Assembly: GCF_040802235.1 (NCBI RefSeq)
Contig: NC_133158.1
Location: 43,218,001 to 43,282,000, forward strand
Length of the DNA: 64,000 nucleotides
Reading direction: 5' to 3'
Source: Manis javanica
Lineage: Eukaryota > Chordata > Mammalia > Pholidota > Manidae
Each line of letters opens with the position of its first letter. The first letter of the stretch is position 1. This document shows, piece by piece, positions 25,001-37,000 of the stretch. Position numbers and translations under genes: made by a program. The notes beneath the pieces are model-generated. The model searched no databases, was not told the origin of the DNA, and saw only the letters and a list, made by a program, of their open reading frames with translations.

Positions 25001-28000
25001 AAGAGCACTTTCTCATAATGTGCCTTAGCTTGAAACAGAGGACTAGAGTCAGAAAACACACATGCCTCTGCCATCTTCAGCTCAGAAGCATCATATAAAG
25101 TCTCAATTATTGGGCCACAGAGAATTTTAGGGTGTCTTGATTTTTTTCTCTCCTTAAATTACTTCATTCCTTAATACATTATGCCTGTGTATGGAATTAA
25201 CAAATGCTTAGTAAGTATGCTCCTCTAGGTGCTGAGGAGGTGTCAGTGAATAAGACTGTAAAGTCCCTGGCTTCATGAATATCCCACCTTCTACTTGGAA
25301 AAGGCAGGTGAATTAACCCAGTAATACATGCAAGAGTAAAGACAGATCTCCAATACTGACAAGTGTCAATATTTAAAGGAATGAGCTGGATGATGACTTC
25401 TGGCAGGGGTGGATGGTACAGTTTTATGTTGGGTGGACAAAGAGGGCCTCTGGGAGGCAACTTTTGAGCTGAGATCTGATTGAGAGGAAGGAGCCAGCCC
25501 AGTGAAGGTGGAGAAAGAGCATTCCAGGCTCTTGGGTGAGAGGGAGCTGGGAGGACTGAGCTATACTGGGGAGTGGTGGGCAAGGCAGAGAGAATGGGGA
25601 CCACGATCAGTGAGGCATGCAAAGGGCATGCTTTGTGTCCAGGTAAAGGAGTCAGGGGTTTATGTGCAATGGGGGAATTACTGAGTAAAAGCAGAGGAGG
25701 GGCACGGCCTGATTTACACATTTGAAGGCCAGTGGAGAGTGCAGTGACTTGGGCAGGGTGAATGCCAGGAGATGAGCAGGAGGATGTCTGAGGTGGTCAG
25801 GCAGGAGATTATGGAGGCTCGGTCTGGGCAATGCCTGTGGATATGGGGAGGAAGGGATGGATATGGTATTAGCTTTGGAGACTTCAGACGCATTAGACAT
25901 AGAATTAAGGGGAGGGAGTCACCAGGACTTCAGATGCATTAGACATAGAATTAAGGGGAGGGAGGAATCAAATGTGACTCTTAGATGTTGCTTTAGAACT
26001 GGGCAGGTGTGAACACTTGGGGAGGAGAACTGGGGCACAGTGGGGTGTCAAGGTTGTATTTTGGTAACAGTAAGTTGGAGACATTTAACAGACATCCATG
26101 TGGTGATGTCAAGTCTAGGGAAGGGAAGGGTCACGGATAGAGATTTGGGAGTTGCTGGCATGCAGATGGGATTCAAAACCATGGACAGATAAGGTCACTT
26201 AGAATGTGCTGACAGAGGGGAAAGTTTGGAATCAAGTTCCGGGTTTCCAATACTTAGAGGTCAGAGAACTGAAGAAGCAACCACACAAGGAGACCAAGAG
26301 CGTGACCTCCAGCTGGCCGGCACAGGAGAAGGAGATTGAGAGAGGATGGTGACCCAGAAGCCAGCAGGCTGTGGTGTTATAGCAAAGGAAGGAAACATTT
26401 CAAGGAGAGGGTTAGGCAGTCATACCAACTTGGGCTGGAGACAGAGAAAGATGAGGACAGAGAAGTGTTTGTCAGCATGGGGGACACCTGCAACCTTGAC
26501 AAGAGCCCTGTCACCTGTTGGGGACAGGAGCTCCTGCAGCTGGCTGGGGAAAAGGTGTGCACTTAGAGACAATGGATGGGGAATCAGCTGAGGGGAGAGC
26601 CTGCAGATATTTCAACTCACTGTTCCTTTTGAAACTTGTTACTATATAAGCCACTACTAAATAGAATATTAGTCATTACATGTGCTCTGTTTTCACCCTT
26701 TGGAAGGACTGTACAGATATTCACTGAGTTTCCTCTTTTAAACATTGAGGTGAAATACACATAATTTATATGTACAAGAGAAGAACTTAACTAATGAAAA
26801 TATGATGCTTGCCCTCCATTCTACCCTGTCACCCTGTTTTTAAAAAGTATTTGTTTATAGAAATTGTGCTGAAATAGACATAACATAAAATTCACCATTT
26901 TAGCCATTTTGAAGTGTACAGTTGAGTATTAGGTATATTTTCATTGTAGGGCAACCACCCCCACCATCCTGCTCCTGAATTTCTTTCAACTTGCAAAACT
27001 GGAATTCTGTTCCCATTAAACACTGACTCCGTAGTCCCCTTCCGCTAGCCCTTCGCACCATCTACCTTCTGCCTCTATGAATCTGACTGCTCTAGGAACC
27101 TCACATAAGGGGAATCATTCACTACTTGTCTTTCTGGGACCTGTTTATTTTACTCAGCATATGTCCTCAAGACATCCATGCTGTAGCATGTATCCAAATG
27201 TCCTTCTTGTTAAAGGCTGAACAGTATTTCATTATTCCATTCTGGTATGCACCTGTCACATTTGGCTTACCCATTCATCTCTTGAGGGACCTGTGGTGTG
27301 CTATCTTTTGGCTACTGTGAAGGCTGCTGCTATGTACACGAGTGTCATTCCACTTCCTTTTTTGCACCTAGCATGATTCTTTTTGCAAATTTGATCTAGA
27401 ATGCAAAGAAATTGCATTGATGTTATAACGTTGTTTTGGACTACACTGAGATCTGATTGAATATATTCTATGACTACAGTAGTTGGCTGAAGTCATGTAA
27501 TAGCAGCTAATATTATGTCAGAACTTTGATTGTCTGCGTTTGTGGCTAATGAGGGGAGCAGAAAATGGACTATTAATAAAAAGTGTTCCTTAATATCTAT
27601 AGACATATTAATGTCCAAATAGATACATCTACTAGGTGGAAAATACTGCCTACTTTGGCCATCAATAAAATATCCCTAATGACTTAGTATTGTGAGAAGC
27701 TAAAGAATTTGGACTTTGAATGACTGCTGACTCAAAGCTGGAGTTTTCTTTCTTATTCCGTATGTTCGAGATGCCTGCAGACATGAACAGGTAAAGACAC
27801 AAGATAGTCTGGCATATAGTAAAACATCATACTTGAGGTGTATTCTCCTAACATTTATTTCTATCCTTACTGGAGAATCAGGCATTTGTTTGGGAAGAAA
27901 CAGAAAAGGCAATTACATACCGAGTATCCACTTAGTCAAGAGAAAAGACTTGCACATTTTCAGGAAAGTAAACTCTATGGGTAGGTGGAATGACAGGTGA

Positions 28001-31000
28001 AGAGGCGATGTTGAATAATAACATTAAAAATGGCATCTATCATTTGTGCACACACCTAAGTATCACCATGTGTATTTCTTCATGTAATCCTGCCAACAGC
28101 CCTAGCCTACGGGCATTACTGTTAGTACCATTTTACAGATGAGGAAACGGAGGCCTGGAGTAAGTGAACATACTGCCCAAGATCAGGTAGCTAGTGTGGT
28201 AGAAGTGAAAACCAAAATTCTGCGCTTTTAAACCATGTCCCATATTAAGCCTTCCAGGGTGACTTTTTTTTTTTAAGTAAGAGAACTTCAAGAGAATCCT
28301 GTTTCCCACAAAGAGTTCTGCTTGAATATGCACTGTGCAGATGCTCCCACCGCAGCCCTGGCCTACTGATACGCTCACTGAAGGTCTTTTCCATGCACTA
28401 AGGAGTGGTCAGTACATGAGCTCTGGAATGGTAGAGCTGATGGGCTCACGGACTCTCCTTTCTGGACCAAGATGGGAGAGCAAATCAGGCAGTATCTGAC
28501 CCCCATCCAGAACGGCTCACAAATGCAAATGAGGGACAAGAGGAAGAGGGTGAAGAACCTCTAAATTCTGGCCACGCATCCAGCCCTGACTGAGTGGAGA
28601 TGACCCACCTGCAGCGCATGAATGCGCCGAGCCCATAGAGCATCTGCCCGGAACGGCACTCGGCTCCCACACAGGATGTGGGGTGTCTCTGACAGTGATA
28701 TGCGCCAGGACCTTCTGAGTATGCAAGGGGTCTCCCACTTCCCTCCCATCCTCTGGAAGCTTGGTTCTTTCCTCTCACCTATGGTCCTGTCTCCATCCGG
28801 GTCCACCTCCTGAGCCATGCTCAGTGCCTCTGTGGTGGCGATGTCCACGTTGCAGGGGACCACCACCAAGTTGATCGTCTGTTGCCTCTGAATGTACTTC
28901 TTGATGAGGGCCTTGATCTGATGCCAAAGAATCACACACAGGAAGAGCACATCTCTGGTCATCTGACAGTACAGCCAGGTAGGTGTGACTGAAAAACCTA
29001 TGCCGTCCCAGAGCATGACCTGGTTTTCTCACTTCTGGGCTTTGACTTGGCCAATCCCCTCCCACTGAATGCCTGCCCCACCTGCCTTTATTTAGTTCTC
29101 TGTTGATTTCCTACTTACCCTTCAAAGGCCATCACTGCACTTCCCTCTTTCCCCAGGACTCTCTGAATCCTCTAGGCAGATGAGACCTCTCCTTCCTCTC
29201 CAGACCCCTCCCACGATGCTTCTGAGGCTGTGGTTATGCCTTCCATGGGGTGACGTGTACGTGTGTGCGCACATGTGCCTGCCCCAGAAGCCCAGGGTAC
29301 CTTGGTGATGACTCACAACTCCCTACCTGCCTCAGTATGCCCTGCACAGCCCAGCACAGCATCCCTGTGGAGGGTGCTCAGGGCCTGTTAAAGGTATCTG
29401 ACACTGATAATTATCACTCCAAAGGCTTATTTGTAATTTTAATGACTTTCCCTGGAGTTTGTTCTTGGATGGGGTCTAGCTCACTCTATTAGAGAAAGTC
29501 AATAAAACTTTTTAGAATTGTAGGCAAAAGAGAGATGTGGTCAACCTAAGCCTTAAAATACCGAATTTTAATAATATTTTCCCATGTGGACAATGCAAAC
29601 AAACATGGAAGAGGCTGCCACCTTGGGACCTGTGTCCTTATATTTTGGATGTAGTCCTTATATAATTTGCATGTAGTTTTCCTCTTATTGTGTCCCATTA
29701 AATTATTTTAATTGGGGACAGAAGACAATACTACATAGCCACAAAATAGAAAGTTTGCACCACATAGACACAAACTAGCATCATAAACAACTAACTGCTG
29801 TGGTCAAATATAAACAGACTCAGCTAGGTCTTGGCCATGGGGAAATTTAACTGGGTAAAGTTATAATAAGCCTTTATAAATGAGCTTTAGTGCTACCTTT
29901 AGTCCTTAAGTTCAGAGTTATCATCTTGGTGCGTATGCCCTGTCACACCCACGTGACTGTCTGGCTGGGGTCTGCAGGTGAACAGACCAGACAAGCCCGG
30001 GCTCTCCTCCTCGGCACTACTGACATCTGGGCTGGATAACTCTGTGCTTGAGGGCTGTCCTGTGCATCATAGCATATTTAGCTGCATCTCTGGTCTACCT
30101 ACTGAATGTTGGTGGCAATCCCACATTCCCAAGTTGTGACATTGAAAACATCTCAGGCACTGCCAGTGTTTCCTGGGGGTAAAATAGACTTGATCTGGAA
30201 ATAGCCGTATCCATTTTGACGGGATCTTGGGTTGTGACACCTGCTCCCTAGAAGGCCTGCCTGGAGAGAGAGAGACCTCATAAAGAGCACTACTTGTGCT
30301 CTTGAGCACCTAGAATAGGGGTACCAGGCCCATTCTAGGACCTAGAGATCCAGCACCGATCATGCCAGGGACGTACCCTCAGGGTTTACATCCCAGCAGG
30401 GAATACAAGCAACAAACATTCAGTAAGGACAGAAAATGGAATCAGAGGCCAGGCATGGGAGGCATCCCTGAGGTGGCATTTGGGCACAGTACCCAAATTA
30501 TTTCCTGAAGGAAAGAGAATATGCCATGTGGAAATCTTGGCAGGGAAAGCATTTCAGGAAGAGGGAAGAGTAGGTGCAAAGATGGAGGGGCAAGGGTGGG
30601 CGGGGGCTTTCAAGGGCCACCAAATATTCAGCTGTGGCTGGGGTGCAGTGAGGTGCGGAGGCACAGTGATAGGAGTGGGGCCCACTAGTGGGGTCACATT
30701 TCTTCAGATGTCAGAAGCTCTTATGCCGACTGGTCTGGAGCCACTTGAGAAGTTTGAGGGTCTGAGCTGGGCTCTAAAACATGAGAGTTGTGTTGGGGAT
30801 GCACCTGTTGGTGGGGTGAGGGGTGCTGCACTGGGATGGGGGGGCACTGCACTGGGAGGGGGTGCTGCACTGAGGGCAGGAGGAGAACCAAGCCGCAGGC
30901 CAGTGCAGAGACAGTGACTGGTGGGGATGGCAGTGGTCTGGGCCTGGGTGCTGGTGGTGGGTGGGGTGAAATGTGGTTAGACTCCGGATGTGTTTGAAAG

Positions 31001-34000
31001 TAGAGCCAGTCAGGTTTGTAGCTGGACTGGATGTGCCATATGAGAGCAAGAGAGGACACAGAGCCTGCCCTGGTCTGGGCCACTGAGGGCTGGAGGTGCC
31101 CTTTCCCAGACAGGGAAGACTGGGAGGGCGGCTGGGGGTGGGGACTCAGGCACTGGTTTCAGCGCTATGCCTACGACATCCACAAGGAGATGGCTTGTCA
31201 AGCAGCTGGGCATGGAGCCTGGATTTCAAAGGAGAGGCGCGGGTGAAATAGAGCTTTGGGAGTGGTGTTTAAAATCTTGAGACCACATGAGATACCAAGG
31301 GAGAGTTTTCAGTAGTAGTAAGAGATCTCTGAGGTCAGGAAAGTAAGACAGAATTACCCAGGTGATCAAGGGAGGGGTTGAACTAAAGCGAATTTGTCTT
31401 GAAGTCAGTGAAGATGTTTTTCAAGCAGGAGTGAGTGATATATCACATTTGAAAATAAAAGGATTTGGCGTGAGAACACATCAGATATGCATGCTGCCAG
31501 GAAAGTGGAGCAACACAGTAAGACCATGAACAGAAAACCTTTCACAGGAACTCTGGGGTGACAAATTCTGATTGACTTATCATGTAGCCCAAATGTGTTC
31601 TTAATTGTTGCTAATACTTTATGTAAAAATCCAAATTTCTGACTTCTTTTCAATGTTAAGGCAGCTGGTGACATGGGGCCCACATTCCCACGTGACACCC
31701 TTAGGCAGGGTGGGAGTTGTTCCGCGTACCTCCAGTTCCACCAAGTCAACTTCCCTTGTTCCCAGGACTTGGCAGGCCCTCAGCAGAACCCAAGCATGAG
31801 GTCCTGGTCAGTCCTACCCCAGTCTTTGCTCCAGCCACCCCAAGCAAGGGCCGTGAGTCATGCCAGAGCCAGCTTCAGCTTTCACATTCCCAAGTTCCAG
31901 GAAGGCCCACCTGCAATCCAATGTCCTGGGGCTGATTTCCCACAGCCACTCTGGCGATGCCAGGAAGGTCAATGAGGGTCAGATCGGGAACATCGGGGGA
32001 GGTGATCTCCAGATTAATGAGCTCATGGCTAATGCCAACTCCATCCCCAGCTATGGCATTCTGGGCTGTGGAGGCCAAGAAAAGAGAAACCCAGAGTCCA
32101 GATTAACAACCCAGCTGAGAAAAAACAGTTGTCCTTGAAGGTGACAGCTTATTTTCGGAATATAGGAGCCTGAGCATCAGAGAGCTCCTGTGCTTAGAAA
32201 ACATTTCACAGAAGTCTGCAGAGTGATCTCCTGGGCCACCGTTTAGGCGGCTGTTTGATATTCAGACAGCACGTGCTTATACCCTCAGAAAAATCAGAGG
32301 ACACCACCACTAAGTTCACAACAGAATCGTGGATGGGTTCTGCTGTCATTCTTTATGCCTTGTAGTATTTCCAGTGAGTGTTGTGGTAGTTTTAAAATAT
32401 GCCCACAATTCTTCAGCACTCCTTCCTCCAAAGCAGGAGACTGAGGGGGGCTGAAATAGGGGCTCATGTCTAAAAAGAAGGTATGGTAGCAGTAATGGTG
32501 CGTGATAGCCATCAAAGGTACTGTGGCTTCCTCTTGCTTTCTGGGATGGCTCCCTCTGGGGCAAGGAAGCTCCATCAAGAGGTCCACCAAGTGTTGGCCT
32601 ACTGGCTATATAAGAAGCAGTTCACCAGCCCAGGCCAACATCTCAACAGCAGCCTCGGCAGCGACCCTGAGCCAGGCCCACCTGGCCGAGGCACTCCAGT
32701 TGTTGACTTTCACACACTGTGAGGAATTAAGTGCTTGCATTTTAAGCCACTAAGTTTTGGGGTAATTTGTTATGTAGCAATAGATGACTAATACAGGGAT
32801 GGATTACTTTTATGACTGGAAGCTCTCTCCCCTCCTCTGCACACACACAGATACTCTAACACATATACACAAACACACACTCACATAAAAATGCACACAC
32901 TAACATATTTGCACTAACACACATACTAAATCCCACTGTGGAATGTGTCATGAGCAGTGCAGATACCTCTCCACTCCATGACACCCACAGAAAAGCCCCT
33001 CTGCCTGCCTCTGTCTGTCGGGAAAGGGCCGATCTGAAGGCCTGTGGTTCGTCTGGAGCTAAGTGGACCCCAACTAGGGGGAAACCTCTCATGGCAACTG
33101 CCAGCCATGCCAGGGGCTGCTTGGAGGGGCCAGAGGAACTCAAGGCAGCAGGATCCCCTGGCTGAACAAAATCACATCAATACTGGGTATTGTCACTGTT
33201 TCACACTATTTGTTATTTATTTTTGGCCCTGGAACATTTACAGCAATCCCACCACCCTGCCTCTTGGGGGATAAGCAGTATCGAAGGAAGGAAGGGAGAC
33301 TAGGAAGCAGAAGGGAAGGGGAATTACTTTTCCCTTATGTTCACTCTGAAAGACCCTATTTATAGTCTTCATAGGAGATTTAATAGCTTCTTAAGAACTG
33401 TATCTAATTTATTACATGCCTAATGTATACCCCTAACCACACAGAAGTAATATGTAGTGATTCCATCCTGTGTCTCAAATTCCTCATTCCTATCGGACCA
33501 GTAAGAACCTTTAACATGTGTGTAGGAAGGTCTGGTTGAGTCTGGGCTCTTCTACAGGCCAAATATTGTCCTGAAAGTTTTGAAAGTAATTTATGTAGAA
33601 AGTATGATAGAAATTATCCATAATAATCTCCAAAGACAAAAAAGTCATTCTTTTTTGGGGCTGGACTTGAACTCTGCTGGCCCAGCAGGTTGGTTTGCCT
33701 CCTCCCAGAGTGTGGTCACCCGGCAGGGGCCCCTGGGGTACAAACCCGAAGGCTGGCCCAGCTGCCAAGAAAAACCCAAATGTCAATGAAATGGCTTCTC
33801 CGAGACAGCAGTTCCCATCACACCTACAACCCAAGTCTGGGTGGTGGGAAAGGACAGATGCGACTGTGATGAAGGGATGTGGAGATGGAGCTCGGGGGTC
33901 TCCAGGTGTTCTGTGCAGAGCCAGTCTCTGCTGGACGGAGAGGATGAGAGAGAGTCCAGAGAGTCTCCCCATCCCCGCACCCACCTGCATTTCTGGGCTC

Positions 34001-37000
34001 CACCGCTCTGCGGCTCACTCATGTGTCACTTAAGTGATGTCTGTGCCCGCAGGTGGGTGGTGGGACCCACACAGTCAAGGGCGTCTTGTCCCATCCTAGA
34101 AGCTAGTCTGTCAGTGGGCGGGAAAAACCCCCAGGTCTTCCCAGAGGCCGTTCACTTTCCAAGCCATAAAATGGACCAATTAAGATACCTCATGCACATG
34201 CATGCAGAACTAGGACCCGCCTCACGGGCGCAGGTCCTGGGCAGTCATAGCACCGTGTTCAGGAGACCCGCTCTTGGTTTAAAGACCTGTTTTCATGAAC
34301 TTGAAATTCTAGTGATTTTGAATGAGGGCCCTGCATTTTTATTTTGCTCCAAGCCCCTTAAATCATGTAGCTGGTCCTGCTCCAAGCAGGATTTCTCAAA
34401 CTTGAAGTGCACTTGACCCACTGGGGGTCTAGTTAAAATCCAGATTCTGACTCATCACGTCTGGGGTGTGGCTGAGATTCTGCATTTCCCACAGGCCCCC
34501 AGATGTCCCTGTGCAGACCAGGAGGCACACTGAGCAGCCAGGAGCTACAGGATCTGTGGAGACCTTGAAAGGAGTTGAGGCCTCGGATGGTCTATGTGAG
34601 GGGGAGGTACCGATGGCAAAACCCAGATGCGTGGGATACACAAGGACACAGAGGTCACTGGTCACCAGCTTAAGGGGACACCCAGAGACATAGCATGATG
34701 CTCCCTAGGACTTCCCCAGTGGCCTTGCCTTGTGCCCAAGGGTCTCCTGTGTCCTCAACATCTCTCTCCTGCCTCCCTCAGAATTTGCTTTCAGATCCTC
34801 TGCAGGACAGAAAGTGAGCCCGGGGGTATGCGGGCTAGAAGTCCTCTCTCCGGCAGCCTTGCCTGGTGGCTGCTGAGCTCACACTCACAATGCAGTGAAC
34901 TCACTGGATGGTGTGACTTAAGATGGGACTGGTCTGGCCTGACAACAGCTTGGGCCAAGGGAGACGATCCGTTCTGATGGCCTCCCAAGCTTTAGGGAAA
35001 GGCCCTGGCAGGTGGTGTCATGACCTCCAGGGGGCGCGGGCTCTACAAGTTACAGAAGTGCCTGTGCTGGGGCACCGGCTGGGTTCCCCGCCAGGGGACT
35101 GCTGCACCAGGTCAGATAAGGACAAATGTTCCATTTGTTTGATTCCCTACATTGGTACTTGTAGCTGTGTGTCATTCCCCCCTGTGCACATACAACAATG
35201 CTGTGATCCAGTCTGCTTTTGATGGACATCTAGGTAGTTTGCACACAGGGCTGTCACAACAGTGCTGCTAGAACCTGGTTCTGGTGCACACTTTGGCTGG
35301 GTGTATACTCAGGAGTGTAGTTAACAGAGCATCATAGAGTGTGCACACCTCCAGCTTTAGCAGATTATCACCAGTTTTCCAGAGGCTGCACCATCTTACA
35401 CTCCCATCAGCAATGGAGGAGAGCTCTGAGTTGCTGTTCTAAAGATTCCTTGGCTGTGGCCTGCTCATTATTCATCCTTTCCCAAGCACCCACCCATGGT
35501 GTGCCAGAGCTCTGCTAGAGGCTGCGAGGTCGTGGTGAGCACACAGCCCTTCTGGTCCTGCTCATAGAGCTCATGGTAGAGAGTCCGGATGGACCTCAAT
35601 AAACACTACAGGTTGTGCGGGAACCTGGCAGCCCCAGGTCAGCCATACGGGCACAGCCAGGGTAAAGAGCTTTCATGATTTGAAGCTAGAAACTTGCCAA
35701 TTGAGGATTTTAAGCAGTTTTTGTGTTTGGGGATGAACCCTAGAATCAGAGGCAGGACCTCTCTCTTTTGGAAGGGATCCCTCTGGTGAGCCATCTGAGG
35801 CCTGCAGGTTTTTGCGGAACTGAGCTGGGAAGTCACGTAAAGCCTCACCCTCAGATGCTGAGTTTATTCTAAGTAATGTGAAAATCCTGTCTCCCTGGAA
35901 CTCAGAGATGTCCGAGTTGCAGGTGGCTGCAGAGATTCCTATTGCACTCAGGGTTGTCTTTTGCCTGCCTGGCAGAAAGCAGTATGAGATGGTGAGCAGG
36001 CTCAGCAACACAGGGCAGGCCAGCCTGCAGAGGGCATGGCTGCCAGGGACCCCTCTGAGAGGTAGAGAAGTCAATGCCAAGAGTACGCATACCTTGTTAG
36101 CATTCTGGGATTACCCAACACTATTCGTAGCCATTGGTAAACTTTGTTCAAAGGCAGGTGCTGGCTGTGCCCCCAAGAATGGAGGTGGGTGGGCTCTGTG
36201 TCAGGGGCAGCTGCATGGAGACATGGCCATGCGGCGGCCAGCCCCTGCCGGGTCACAGCAGGGCCTGAGGACAGCGGTGGCCAGGACAGCCAGAGCTGGG
36301 GGCCTGCAGGGGACACTTCTCAGAGTAGGGGCAGGTAAGCTGTGACCCAAAGGAAGAGAAGGAATTAGGCAGGTGAGGAGGAGGGGACAGCATGAGAGGC
36401 TCCAGCACGGCACGTGGAGAAGCCTGGAAGGAAGACCACATGCTTCCTCGTGGGGCTGAAAAGCCCTGATGCCCCTGAGGAGAGGAAGGAGCTGGACCTC
36501 AAGGCAGCGGCCAGAGGGGCATCTGCAGACGCTGCCGAGCGGGCCTTACCTTTCTGAATTTCCTTCTCCACCTGCGAGGGGTTGTGGAGCTGGAGCTCCG
36601 TGGTCTGGTAGCTGAGCCTCCCCGTCCACGCTGGCTCATGAAGCTGCTTTTTCAGCTTCAACACCAGGGGACACCTGGTGACGATTCCTGAGAGACAGTT
36701 TCCCAAACATCTTGTTTCCTTTACAAGGAAGTGCGGCAGGTACCCTCTGCCTCACCCCGGAGGAGCCGCCAGAGTGTCCCCAGAGGCTGTCTGAGGTTTT
36801 GACCCTCTAGGGCCCTGACTGGCGGGTGCACAGGGGCACAGGCTTGGGCACTCGCATGCGTAGCTGCACCTGTGCACTGCTCTCTGGTGGTCGTGGGGCA
36901 CTCCAGGCTGACCACGGCCACAGTCCCCAGCACACTGCTCTGTGAGTGACCCCACGGAAGGCAGGACTTCTGCCTGGAGTCCCCACCGTGGGTGTGGGCC

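Noticed and set aside
33511-34416. 159- and 191-codon frames in MX2 intron 4
   Set aside because: They are opposite-strand overlapping frames with no splice context and biased, non-conserved composition.
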